A stretch of DNA of 51,988 bases from an uncultured Rhodospirillales bacterium (lineage in GTDB: Bacteria > Pseudomonadota > Alphaproteobacteria > Acetobacterales > Acetobacteraceae): the NCBI GenBank assembly GCA_903865895.1, contig CAIPLM010000122.1, positions 1 through 51,988 on the forward strand, written 5' to 3'. Position numbers and translations under genes: made by a program. This document shows, piece by piece, positions 27,922 to 36,589 of this stretch (the stretch's first letter is position 1; each line of letters opens with the position of its first letter). The notes beneath the pieces are model-generated. The model searched no databases, was not told the DNA's origin, and saw only the letters and a program-made list of their open reading frames with translations.

Positions 27922-29592
27922 TCAATTAAACGGCGCCGTGCTCTCCTTCACCCCCGCGGGATAGTGCAGTTTGCCGCCGACCAGCACGAAGCCGGCATCC
28001 TTCAGCATTTTCTGCGCCGCTTCCAGGCTGCCCGCACCCGGCACCCGGTTGACGATCCCGGGCGAGGTCCAGGCGGCCAGCGCCGGGGAGACCCAGGAAT
28101 TGGCCGGCTCGGCAGCACCACCCCAGGCGTCCTCCGCCAGCAACTGGCGGTCGATCATCGCCGAGAGGGCGCGGCGGAAGCCCTTATTGTCGAAGGGCGG
28201 GCGGCGTTCGTTGTAGCCGAGGAATTTGAAGCCGATGTCGAGCGCCTCGGAGATCACGATGTTCGGGTTGGCCTTGGCGAGGTCGCGCAGGATCTGCGGG
28301 TCACCCGTGTAGTCCGCCAGGAAGTTGATTTCGCCCGATTTCAACGCGCCGAGGGCGGCCTCCACGTTGGGCATGATGCGCATGATCCAGCGGTTCACCT
28401 TGGGCTTGGACCAATGGCTCGGGTTGGCCTCCAGCACGATCTCCTGGTTCAGCGCCGCCTTGACGATGCGGAACGGCCCGGAGCCGACCGGCTTCTCCTC
28501 CTGGATTCTCTCGGCGGTCTGCGGCTTGTTCTTCAAGTCCTCGAAGATCGGCGCCCAGATGTGTTTGGGCGCGAGGTTGAGCTTGGCCAGCGAGGAGATC
28601 AGGAAGGCCGCGTCGGGGTTCTTCAGCTTGATGGTCAGCGTGTCAGGCCCGGTGGTGGTCACGCTCTCGATGTTGCGCACGAAGGGCTTGTACATCGGTG
28701 CTTTGTCGGCATAGCCCGGGGCTTCGAGGCTGAACACGGCGTCCTCGATGGTCACCGGCTTGCCGTCGGACCAGGTCATGCCCTTGCGCAGCGTCACCAG
28801 CACGGTGAGCGGATCGGGGCGTTCCACCTTCTCGGCGGCCCAAGGCTGCGGCAGCCCGTCGGGACCGACGCGCATCAGCCGGTCCCACACCATCTCGGTC
28901 GCCCAGGAGCCCTGCTGGCCCGGGATGTTGAAGGGGTTGAGTTCGGTAGGCGGCGCCACCGAATTCAGGATCACGTCCTTCTGCGCGCCGAGCGGCGCCA
29001 CGTTCAGCCAGGACCAGGTGGAGCGGATGCCGATGCCGGCCTGGGCGACGAAGCTCTTCTCGTCCCAGACCGATTTGTTGAAGGCGACCACGTTCTTCGG
29101 GTGCACCATGAAGCCGTAGGGCTGGTCCTCGTTGATCATTTCCTGCGCTTGCAGGACGAGGGCCTTGCGCTTCTCGAAATTCAGCTCCTGGCGCTGCGCC
29201 TGGGCCAGCGCGTCATAGGCCGGGTTCATGTAGCCCACGAAGTCATACCCGTTGGCCGCGTTGGCGGAGACGAACAGATTGTAGGTCAGTTCATCCGGGT
29301 CACCGCGCTCGGGGCGGCCAACCATCTGCCAGGTCGTGACATCCCAGCGCTGGCGCTCGTACCACACCACCTGGGTGAATTGCTGGCCGGGCAGCGGGCG
29401 GAGGTTCACGGTGAGGCCGAGTTTGCGCCAGGCATCGGCGATGATCTGTGCCGCCTGATACTCGCGCGGGTCTGCCGCCTGTGGCTGGGTGACGATGGTG
29501 AGCGGACGGATCGGGTCACCCGCTGTCTGCGCAAGTGCCACTCCCGGTAGAACAGCCGCCGTCAACGCGAGCAAAGATCGCCACATCGCCAT
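27922..29592 (-). CDS. ABC transporter substrate-binding protein, family 5, with circularly permuted domain order
   Basis: A 556-residue periplasmic receptor. Residues 1-22 look like a Sec signal (MWRSLLALTAAVLPGVALAQ). Residues 29-176 match what is normally the C-terminal lobe of family-5 receptors: AQIIADAWRKLGLTV, then GRPERGDPDEL, GYMNPAYDAL, KRKALVLQAQEM and NEDQPY. Residues 205-549 then carry the normal N-terminal part: NPFNIPGQQG, VWDRLMRVGPDGLPQPWAAE, RKGMTWSDGKPVTIEDAVFS, then PVGSGPFRI and finally LKDAGFVLVGGKLHYPAGVK, where ordinary proteins would enter the C-lobe. Start: ATG at 29592 or 29586, after AGGGGG. Probable receptor for the Dpp-type transporter downstream; repeat copy 3 begins 4 bases after the stop. 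Confidence 0.88.
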   Translation of the reverse strand: MAMWRSLLALTAAVLPGVALAQTAGDPIRPLTIVTQPQAADPREYQAAQIIADAWRKLGLTVNLRPLPGQQFTQVVWYERQRWDVTTWQMVGRPERGDPDELTYNLFVSANAANGYDFVGYMNPAYDALAQAQRQELNFEKRKALVLQAQEMINEDQPYGFMVHPKNVVAFNKSVWDEKSFVAQAGIGIRSTWSWLNVAPLGAQKDVILNSVAPPTELNPFNIPGQQGSWATEMVWDRLMRVGPDGLPQPWAAEKVERPDPLTVLVTLRKGMTWSDGKPVTIEDAVFSLEAPGYADKAPMYKPFVRNIESVTTTGPDTLTIKLKNPDAAFLISSLAKLNLAPKHIWAPIFEDLKNKPQTAERIQEEKPVGSGPFRIVKAALNQEIVLEANPSHWSKPKVNRWIMRIMPNVEAALGALKSGEINFLADYTGDPQILRDLAKANPNIVISEALDIGFKFLGYNERRPPFDNKGFRRALSAMIDRQLLAEDAWGGAAEPANSWVSPALAAWTSPGIVNRVPGAGSLEAAQKMLKDAGFVLVGGKLHYPAGVKESTAPFN

Positions 29593-29619
29593 AGCCCCCT
29601 GGTTTGATGTCTTGCGGCC

Positions 29620-29649
29620 ATTGAACGGGCGATTGCCGATGGGTTCAAG
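29620..29649. promoter_or_regulatory. Symmetric divergent promoter/operator candidate
   Basis: TTGAAC at 29621-29626 and GTTCAA at 29643-29648 are inverted halves 16 bases apart. Read on the minus strand they give TTGAAC-N17-TTCAAT, a reasonable promoter ending about 28 bases before the receptor ATG. Read on the plus strand they give TTGAAC-N17-TTCAAG, towards the M28 peptidase gene. The same symmetry could also be a regulator's operator, perhaps for the Crp/Fnr protein encoded two genes on. Confidence 0.45.
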
Positions 29650-29712
29650 GGGGCACTTGCCTCCAAGTGGCATCGGTGATGCCATCCCGCCCGAATCTCC
29701 CAGGAGCCTCCG

Positions 29713-31452
29713 ATGACCATCACCGCAGCCGAGCAGTACTTCCTCGACGATGTCAGCCTCGACATGCCCTGGGCGCTGGTCGAGACCTTCGCGACCCTGC
29801 ATCGCTGGATGCCCGAGGATGTGAACAAGGCGGCCGATGTCATCGTCTCCCGCCTGCGCGCCGCCGGCGTGCCGGTGGAGGTGCATCAGCCGGAGATCTA
29901 CCTCTCCATCCCGCTCAAGGCCTCGGTAACGGCGGAGAATATCGCCTATCGCGCCAAGCCGCCCTCCTCTTCGCTGCCGGCGCCGGACGGGGTGACCGGC
30001 AAGCTGGTCTTCCTGAAGGCCAATCCGAAGGCGCTGCGCAGCTACAACCGCGACGTGAAGACCCTGTTCGGCGGCTCCATCGCCTCGGTGGCCGAGGTGA
30101 AGCGGATCGTCGGCGGCAACATCGTGGTGATGCAGGGCTTCGGCAATCCGGCGCTGACCAGCCTGATCGAGGAATGGGGCGGCATCGGGCTGATCGCGGT
30201 CAACCCCGGGATCGATATCCACTGGGGCACCTGCACCACCATCTGGGGCTCGCCCGATCTGCAGGACATGGGGCGCAAGCCGAAAATCCCGGTGATCGCG
30301 GTCAACAACCCCGATGGGCAGAAGCTGATGGCGCTCGCCCAGTCCGGCGGCGAGGCGACCATCCGCACCGATCTGCTGGAGGGATGGTTCGCGCAGAAAA
30401 TCCCGGTCGTCACCATCCCCGGCACCGATGAGCCGGAGAAATACGCGCTGGTGCACGGCCATTACGACAGCTGGGAAGTCGGCGTCGGCGACAACGCCAC
30501 GGGCGACGCCACGCTCATGGAGCTCGCCCGCGTGCTGTGGAAGAACCGCGCGAACCTCAAGCGCTCCGTGAAGATCGCCTGGTGGCCCGGCCATTCCACC
30601 GGCCGCTACGCCGGCTCCACTTGGTTCACCGACGCCTTCGCGCTCGATCTCGACCGCAATTGCCTCGCCCAGATCAACTGCGACAGCCCCGGCTGCCGCT
30701 GGGCGACCTCGTATCACGACACCCGTGCTTTCTCGGAAAGCGCCCATATCGCGGCTGACGCCATCCGCGACATCGTGCCATCAGCCGCGATCGCCACCCA
30801 TCGTCCGCCCCAGGCCGGCGACTACAGCTTCAACAACATCGGCTTGCCGAGCTTCTTCATGCTGTCCTCGACGATGCCCGACGCGCTGCGGGCCGAGAAA
30901 GGCTACTACGACGTGTCGGGCTGCGGGGCGAACATCGCCTGGCACACCGAGAACGACACGCTGGAAATCGCCGATCCCGCCAACCTGCTGACCGACATGA
31001 AGATTTATCTTCTCTCGGTGCTGCGCGTCGCCAATGCCGAGCTGCTGCCGTTCGACTGGCAGGCGACGTGCGACGAATTCACCGCCACCATCGACGGCTA
31101 CCAGAAAGCCGCCGGCGCGCTGGCCGACTTGTCGCCCTCGCGCAACGCCGTGGCTGCGCTGAAATCCGCCCTCGGCGCGCTCGACCAGGCGCCGATCGCC
31201 GCGCAGAACCGCGCCCGCCACGCCCTCGCCCGCGTGCTGGTGCCGATCAACTACACTAACCAGCCGCGCTTCCGGCATGATCCGGCCTATACCGTGCAGC
31301 CGCTGCCCACGCTGGCGGTGGCCGCCGATCTCGCTGACATGACGGATGATCACCTCCGCCGCGTCGCCGGTGTGGAGCTGATGCGCGGGCAGAACCGGCT
31401 TCTGGCCGCCCTCGATCAGGCCCGCCGCATCGTCGAAGCCGAGGCTGGCTGA
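29713..31452 (+). CDS. M28 family (PA-domain) metallopeptidase-like protein
   Basis: A 579-residue protein with a protease-associated domain (about 95-225) inserted before the peptidase core. The first metal motif HGHYDSW is at 248-254 and the second GDNATGDA at 259-266. The region expected to carry the catalytic Glu pair reads WWPGHSTGRYAGSTW (290-304), with Gly-His in place of Glu-Glu, so the mechanism or activity may differ. No signal peptide, so cytoplasmic. AGGAG 6 bases before the ATG. Divergent from the peptide-type receptor, so may process the imported compound. A Crp/Fnr gene follows after 4 bases. Confidence 0.88.
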   Translation: MTITAAEQYFLDDVSLDMPWALVETFATLHRWMPEDVNKAADVIVSRLRAAGVPVEVHQPEIYLSIPLKASVTAENIAYRAKPPSSSLPAPDGVTGKLVFLKANPKALRSYNRDVKTLFGGSIASVAEVKRIVGGNIVVMQGFGNPALTSLIEEWGGIGLIAVNPGIDIHWGTCTTIWGSPDLQDMGRKPKIPVIAVNNPDGQKLMALAQSGGEATIRTDLLEGWFAQKIPVVTIPGTDEPEKYALVHGHYDSWEVGVGDNATGDATLMELARVLWKNRANLKRSVKIAWWPGHSTGRYAGSTWFTDAFALDLDRNCLAQINCDSPGCRWATSYHDTRAFSESAHIAADAIRDIVPSAAIATHRPPQAGDYSFNNIGLPSFFMLSSTMPDALRAEKGYYDVSGCGANIAWHTENDTLEIADPANLLTDMKIYLLSVLRVANAELLPFDWQATCDEFTATIDGYQKAAGALADLSPSRNAVAALKSALGALDQAPIAAQNRARHALARVLVPINYTNQPRFRHDPAYTVQPLPTLAVAADLADMTDDHLRRVAGVELMRGQNRLLAALDQARRIVEAEAG

Positions 31453-31456
31453 GCCC

Positions 31457-32161
31457 ATGCGCGCCCCCCGGATCGATGCCCGCATGCGGCGGGACGCGCT
31501 GCTCGCCAGCCCCTTCTTCCACCCGATGCAGCCGGCGGAGATCGACGAGATTCTGTCCTTCGCCGTCGAGCGCCGCTTCCCCCGCGGGGCGGCGATCTAC
31601 GCCAAGGGCGATCCCGGCAGCAGCATGATGGCGGTGCTGGCCGGCCGCCTACGCATCACCAGCGCCACCCCCGAGGGCAAGGAGGTGACGCTCAACACCA
31701 TCGGTCCCGGCGAAATTGTCGGCGAAATCGCCCTGCTCGACGGCAAGCCGCGCAGTGCGGACGTGGTGGCCGCCGAGGACACCACGGTGCTGGTGATCGA
31801 GCGCGCCGATTTCCTGCCCTTCCTGCTGCGCCACCCCGTGCTGGTGGAGGCGACGCTGGCGGTGCTGTGCGAGCGCCTGCGCAGCACCAGCCTGGCGCTG
31901 GAGGAGATCGCGCTGTTCGATCTCACCGCCCGCCTCGCCCGCCTCATCACCAAGCTCGCCATTGATTACGGCCGGCCGGCGGAGGAGGGGGTGCGGATCG
32001 AGCTGAAGCTCTCGCAGTCCGACCTTGCGGCGCTGGTCGCCAGCTCGCGCGAAAGCGTCAACAAGCAGCTGGCGCAATGGCGCAGCGCTGGGCTGATCGG
32101 CACCGATGCCGGGCACATCACGGTGCTGCAACCGCAGGCGCTGCGGGCGCTGTGCCCGTGA
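31457..32161 (+). CDS. Crp/Fnr family transcriptional regulator
   Basis: A 234-residue regulator: N-terminal cyclic-nucleotide-binding fold with the phosphate cassette [15 protein letters not shown] (about 93-107) and C-terminal winged helix ([21 protein letters not shown]). No Cys cluster of an Fnr oxygen sensor is visible, and the cassette has the Arg expected for nucleotide binding. It starts 4 bases after the M28 gene and precedes the homogentisate genes by about 100 bases, so may control either. Confidence 0.92.
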   Translation: MRAPRIDARMRRDALLASPFFHPMQPAEIDEILSFAVERRFPRGAAIYAKGDPGSSMMAVLAGRLRITSATPEGKEVTLNTIGPGEIVGEIALLDGKPRSADVVAAEDTTVLVIERADFLPFLLRHPVLVEATLAVLCERLRSTSLALEEIALFDLTARLARLITKLAIDYGRPAEEGVRIELKLSQSDLAALVASSRESVNKQLAQWRSAGLIGTDAGHITVLQPQALRALCP

Positions 32162-32267
32162 GACGCGATGCGGCGCGCGCCGCGGTGTCGTAGAGTTCCC
32201 GGCCGCACGGCGGCGCGCTTCCTTCCCTGCCTCCCCCAGCCTAAACTCCCGCCAAGGGAGAAACCGC

Positions 32268-33560
32268 ATGGACAGCATCACCGGGACAGACCTCGCCACG
32301 CTTTCTGGCTTCGGCAACGAGTTCGCCACCGAGGCGATCCCCGGCGCCTTGCCGCAGGGCCGCAATTCGCCGCAGCGCCCGGCGCACGGGCTGTACGCCG
32401 AGCAGTTCTCCGCCACCGCCTTCACCGTGCCGCGCCGGGAGAACCGGCGCACCTGGCTCTACCGCATCCGCCCCTCAGCCAACCATCCGCCCTATGCCAA
32501 GATCGATCGCGGCCGTTTCGGCGGGCCGCTCGGCACGCCCAACCCCAATCGCCTGCGCTGGAATCCGCCGCCGCTGCCCGATGCGCCCACGGATTTTGTC
32601 GCCGGCCTCACCACCATGGCCGCCAATGCCGAGGGCGCCTATGGCGTCGGCGTCAGCGTGCATGTCTACGCCGCCAACCGCTCCATGCAGCGCGTGTTCT
32701 GGAACGCCGATGGCGAGATGCTGATCGTGCCGCAGCAGGGGCGCCTGTTGCTCTCCACCGAGTTGGGCCGCCTGCTGGTGGCGCCCAATGAAATCGCGGT
32801 CATCCCCCGCGGCATCCGCTTCCGCGTCGAACTGCCGGACGGCGCGGCGCGCGGCTATGTCTGCGAGAACCACGGGGCGACCTTCCGCCTGCCCGATCTC
32901 GGCCCGATCGGTGCCAATGGGCTGGCCAACCCGCGTGACTTCCTCACCCCCGTCGCCTGGTTCGAGGATTGCGACGCGCCGACCGAGGTGGTGCAGAAAT
33001 TCCTTGGCGAGCTCTGGGCCACGACGCTCGACCACTCGCCGCTCGATGTCGTCGCCTGGCACGGCAACTGCGCGCCGTACAAGTACGACCTCGCCAATTT
33101 CATGGCGATCGGCACGGTGAGCTTCGACCACCCGGACCCCTCGATCTTCACCGTGCTCACCGCGCCGACCGAGACGCCGGGCCGCGCCAATTGCGATTTC
33201 GTGATTTTCCCGCCGCGCTGGATGGTCGCCGAGGATACGTTCCGCCCGCCCTGGTTCCATCGCAACATCATGAACGAGTGCATGGGCCTGGTCGGCGGCG
33301 TGTATGACGGCAAGGCCGAGGGGTTCCTGCCCGGCGGGCTCAGCCTGCACGGGCTGATGAGCGCCCATGGGCCGGACAAGCCGACCACCGAGCGTGCCAT
33401 GGCCGCCGAGCTCGCGCCGCACAAGATCGCCGGCACGCTGGCCTTCATGTTCGAGACCAATCAGGTGTTGATGCCCAGCCGCCACGCGATGGGCTGCGCC
33501 GAGTTGCAATCCGGTTATGACGCCGTGTGGAACGGCCTTGGAAAGATGTTTGCGACATGA
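32268..33560 (+). CDS. hmgA: Homogentisate 1,2-dioxygenase
   Basis: A 430-residue iron enzyme opening homogentisate to maleylacetoacetate in tyrosine/phenylalanine breakdown. The Fe ligands of the human enzyme (His335, Glu341, His371) correspond to His331, Glu337 and His367 ([18 protein letters not shown]). N-terminus [19 protein letters not shown] is typical. The start at 32268 follows AAGGGAGA. It overlaps the next gene by ATGA. The intermediate isomerase gene (maiA) is not in the window. Confidence 0.97.
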   Translation: MDSITGTDLATLSGFGNEFATEAIPGALPQGRNSPQRPAHGLYAEQFSATAFTVPRRENRRTWLYRIRPSANHPPYAKIDRGRFGGPLGTPNPNRLRWNPPPLPDAPTDFVAGLTTMAANAEGAYGVGVSVHVYAANRSMQRVFWNADGEMLIVPQQGRLLLSTELGRLLVAPNEIAVIPRGIRFRVELPDGAARGYVCENHGATFRLPDLGPIGANGLANPRDFLTPVAWFEDCDAPTEVVQKFLGELWATTLDHSPLDVVAWHGNCAPYKYDLANFMAIGTVSFDHPDPSIFTVLTAPTETPGRANCDFVIFPPRWMVAEDTFRPPWFHRNIMNECMGLVGGVYDGKAEGFLPGGLSLHGLMSAHGPDKPTTERAMAAELAPHKIAGTLAFMFETNQVLMPSRHAMGCAELQSGYDAVWNGLGKMFAT

Positions 33561-34852
33561 TCGACCATACGCACGAAGCCGCCGCCAGCTGGGTCGCCAG
33601 CGCCAACGGCCACGCGGATTTCCCGCTGCAGAACCTGCCGCACGGTGTGTTCAGCACCGCCGGTGGCGGCCGTACCGGGGGCGTTGCCATCGGCGACAAG
33701 ATCCTCGACCTTGCGGCGGCGCTCTCCGCCGGCCTGCTCGACGGCGCGGAAGCTGAGGCCGCGGCGGCCGGCAGCCTCAACGGCTTCCTCGCCCTCGGCG
33801 CCGCCGGCCGCACGGCGCTGCGCCATCGCCTCTTCGCCCTGCTCTCGGCCGAGGCCGCGCCCGCCATCCAAGCGCGGGCCGCCGCCTGCCTGGTGGATGC
33901 CGCCGATTGCGCCCTGCACGTGCCGGCCGCGATCGGCGACTACACCGATTTCTTCTCGGGCATCCACCACGCGATGAACGGCGGCAAGCTGCTGCGGCCG
34001 GACAACCCGCTGATGCCGAACTACAAATACGTCCCCGTCGCCTATCACGGCCGCGCTTCCTCGATCCGCCCCTCGGGCCACCCGGTCAGCCGCCCCAACG
34101 GCCAGCGCAAGCGCCCGGACGAGGCGGCGCCCAGCTTCGGCCCCTGCCGCAACCTCGATTACGAGATGGAATTCGGCATCTGGGTCGGCGGCGCCAACGC
34201 CCTTGGCGACACTGTGCCGATCGCGCAGGCTGGCGAGCACATCGCCGGGTTCTGCCTGCTCAATGACTGGTCGGCGCGCGATATCCAGACCTGGGAATCC
34301 GCCCCGCTCGGCCCCTTTCTGGCCAAGAGCTTCCAGACCTCGATCTCCCCCTGGATCGTCACCGCCGAAGCCCTCGCCCCCTTCCGCATCCCCCAGCCGC
34401 CCCGCCCCAACGGCGATCCGGCCCCCCTGCCGCATTTGTTCGATGCCGCGGACCAGGCTGCCGGCGCGCTGGATATCGCCGTCGAGGTCCATATCCTCAC
34501 CCCCCAGATGCGCGCGGCGGGCCTGCAGCCGCACCGCCTCTCCCGCGCCAACACGTCGGACCTCTACTGGACGGTCGCGCAAATGCTCGCCCACCACACC
34601 TCCAACGGCTGCAACCTCTCCGCGGGCGATCTCTTCGGCTCCGGCACCATTTCCGCCGTAGAGGATACCGGGTGGGGCAGCCTGCAGGAGCTCAGCCTCG
34701 CCGGCCGCCGCGAGCTCACCCTGCCCAATGGTGAGACCCGGATGTTCCTCGCCGATGGTGACGAAATCACCTTCCGTGCCCATGCCGCGCGTGACGGCTA
34801 CGCCACCATTGGTTTCGGCCCGTGCCGCGGGGCGGTTCTGCCGGCGCAGTGA
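33557..34852 (+). CDS. fahA: Fumarylacetoacetase
   Basis: A 431-residue hydrolase for the last step of the homogentisate route, giving fumarate and acetoacetate. N-terminal SH3-like domain, then the catalytic FAH fold with [16 protein letters not shown] (catalytic His, metal Asp), [16 protein letters not shown] and the metal-binding [11 protein letters not shown]. The start overlaps the hmgA stop (ATGA at 33557-33560), so the two are translationally coupled. Confidence 0.97.
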   Translation: MIDHTHEAAASWVASANGHADFPLQNLPHGVFSTAGGGRTGGVAIGDKILDLAAALSAGLLDGAEAEAAAAGSLNGFLALGAAGRTALRHRLFALLSAEAAPAIQARAAACLVDAADCALHVPAAIGDYTDFFSGIHHAMNGGKLLRPDNPLMPNYKYVPVAYHGRASSIRPSGHPVSRPNGQRKRPDEAAPSFGPCRNLDYEMEFGIWVGGANALGDTVPIAQAGEHIAGFCLLNDWSARDIQTWESAPLGPFLAKSFQTSISPWIVTAEALAPFRIPQPPRPNGDPAPLPHLFDAADQAAGALDIAVEVHILTPQMRAAGLQPHRLSRANTSDLYWTVAQMLAHHTSNGCNLSAGDLFGSGTISAVEDTGWGSLQELSLAGRRELTLPNGETRMFLADGDEITFRAHAARDGYATIGFGPCRGAVLPAQ

Positions 34853-34914
34853 GGGGAGGGGGCTTCCGTTCGCCATCGCTGCGCACCATCTCTGCTTGAG
34901 ATGGAGGCGCGCTG

Positions 34915-35547
34915 ATGTGGTCCAATATTGCGTTCTATACGAGCCTGGCCTTCCAGAGCGTGATCGGCGTTTTCGGCGTGCGCCTCTATGAGGAGCCGCG
35001 CTACGAGGTGATTTCCCGCCTCGATGATCGCGTCGAAATCCGCCGCTATGCGCCTCGCCTTGCCGCCGAGGTGGAGACGCAGGCGGCCGGTAAGGAGGGG
35101 GCGGATGACGCCTTCCGCCTGCTGTTCGCCTATATCTCCGGCGCCAATGAAGGCAGCGAGGGCGGCGCCAAGATTGCGATGACCGTCCCGGTCGAAATGC
35201 GCAAGGCCGAGACAATCGCCATGACCGTGCCGGTGCAAACCACGCAATCCGGCACCACGATGCGGATGCTGTTCTACCTCCCCGGCACCCTCACCGCCGC
35301 CACCGCGCCGAAGCCGGCGGACAAGCGGGTGCGGATCGTCACCGTGCCCGGCGAAACCGTCGCCACGCTGCGCTTCGCCGGATCATCCGATGCGGGCGAA
35401 GCGCGCCAGGCGGATCTGCTGGCGAGCCTGAAGCCGTCGCGCTGGCATCCGGTCGGGGCGCCGTACATGCTCGGCTATGACCCGCCCTTCGCGCTGCCCT
35501 TCCTGCGCAGGAACGAGGCGGCGGTCGCGGTTGCCGCCACGCCGTGA
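34915..35547 (+). CDS. SOUL family heme-binding protein
   Basis: A 210-residue protein of the SOUL/HBP family. A hydrophobic N-terminal stretch (residues 5-22) may be a signal anchor. The core has YEEPRYEVISRLDDRVEIRR, the repeated KIAMTVPV/TIAMTVPV strands and RWHPVGAPYMLGYDPPFALPFLRRN at the end, all typical. GGAGG lies 5 bases before the ATG. Function in bacteria is unsettled (heme or tetrapyrrole binding). Transcribed in line with fahA after 62 bases, possibly by read-through. Confidence 0.92.
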   Translation: MWSNIAFYTSLAFQSVIGVFGVRLYEEPRYEVISRLDDRVEIRRYAPRLAAEVETQAAGKEGADDAFRLLFAYISGANEGSEGGAKIAMTVPVEMRKAETIAMTVPVQTTQSGTTMRMLFYLPGTLTAATAPKPADKRVRIVTVPGETVATLRFAGSSDAGEARQADLLASLKPSRWHPVGAPYMLGYDPPFALPFLRRNEAAVAVAATP

Positions 35548-35556
35548 TCGGCGGTT

Positions 35557-36510
35557 TCAGACCTTCGCGCGCACCTGCTCGGTGAAGGCCTTCAGCTCGG
35601 CGATCGCGCCATCCACCGTATCGGCGGAGAAGCCGACATCGAGATGGCCGACGCCGAGCGCCGAGAGGTCGCGGATATCCTGCACTACATCGCCGAGACT
35701 ACCGGAGAACAGGCGCCGCTCGCCATCGCTCACCGTGGCCGGCACGCCGGCGCCGTAGCGCTGCACCCGGTAGGTGACGCCGACGGCGCCCGGGTCGCGG
35801 CCCGCCGCCGCGGTCAACTGGCGCAGCCGCGCGATGCCGTTGGCGAGGCGCTTATGGCTGTCGAGCGGATGCGAGGGGTTGGTGCCGATGGGATACCAGG
35901 CATCGCCCAGCGCCGCCGTGCGCCGCAGCGCCGGGCCCGATTCGCCGCCCACCCAGATCGGCGGATGCGGGCGCTGCACCGGCTTGGGGGCGAAATCGAG
36001 GTTCTCGAACTGAGTGTAGGTGCCCCGGAATTTCGGCGCGTCGGACGTCCACAGCTCTTTGAAGGCGGCGATGTATTCGTCCGTCACCGCGCCGCGCTCG
36101 GCGAAGGGAGGGGCGCCGAGCGCCTCGATCTCCTCCTTCAGCCAGCCGGCGCCGATGCCGACCGTGAGCCGCCCGCCCGAGAGCACGTCAATCGTCGCCA
36201 GCATTTTCGCCGTCAGCACCGGGGGGCGATGGGGCACCACCATCACCGAGGTCACCAGCCGGATGCGGTTGGTCTTGGCGGCGATATAGGTGAGCTCGAT
36301 CAGCTGCTCATGCCGTGCGCCGCTGGCGCCTTTGGGGAATTCGCCGGTATCTGTATAGGGATAGCGCGTCGAGATATCGTTGGGGATCACCACGTGGTCG
36401 GAGAAGGTGAGGTAGTCGAACCCCAGCGCCTCGCCGGCGATCGCCAGGCGGGTGATGTCGGCCGCACCATAGAGGGGGCCGGCGGTGGGCATGTTGAAGC
36501 CGAATTTCAT
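35557..36510 (-). CDS. LLM-class, probably F420-dependent, oxidoreductase
   Basis: A 317-residue bacterial luciferase-like TIM barrel. It begins MKFGFNMPTAGPLYG and contains TSVMVVPHRPPVLTAKMLAT and LSGGRLTVGIGAGWLKEE, the hallmark blocks of the F420-binding branch. AGGGGAA lies 5 bases before the ATG. It is divergent from fbiC, 79 bases away, so a coenzyme F420 maker and a likely user share a promoter region. Reaction unknown; FMN use cannot be excluded from sequence alone. Confidence 0.9.
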   Translation of the reverse strand: MKFGFNMPTAGPLYGAADITRLAIAGEALGFDYLTFSDHVVIPNDISTRYPYTDTGEFPKGASGARHEQLIELTYIAAKTNRIRLVTSVMVVPHRPPVLTAKMLATIDVLSGGRLTVGIGAGWLKEEIEALGAPPFAERGAVTDEYIAAFKELWTSDAPKFRGTYTQFENLDFAPKPVQRPHPPIWVGGESGPALRRTAALGDAWYPIGTNPSHPLDSHKRLANGIARLRQLTAAAGRDPGAVGVTYRVQRYGAGVPATVSDGERRLFSGSLGDVVQDIRDLSALGVGHLDVGFSADTVDGAIAELKAFTEQVRAKV

Positions 36511-36589
36511 CCGCGTTCCCCTGCATTGCGTGACAACCCAGGCTAGCACACCATATGCCCCACAAGACCAGCCGGGAGACACCAACGCC

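Noticed and set aside
27922-30747. A 941-codon open frame spanning the family-5 receptor and the M28 gene region on the minus strand
   Set aside because: Only the part from 29592 has a signal peptide, ribosome site and family match; the upstream part is antisense to the M28 coding region.
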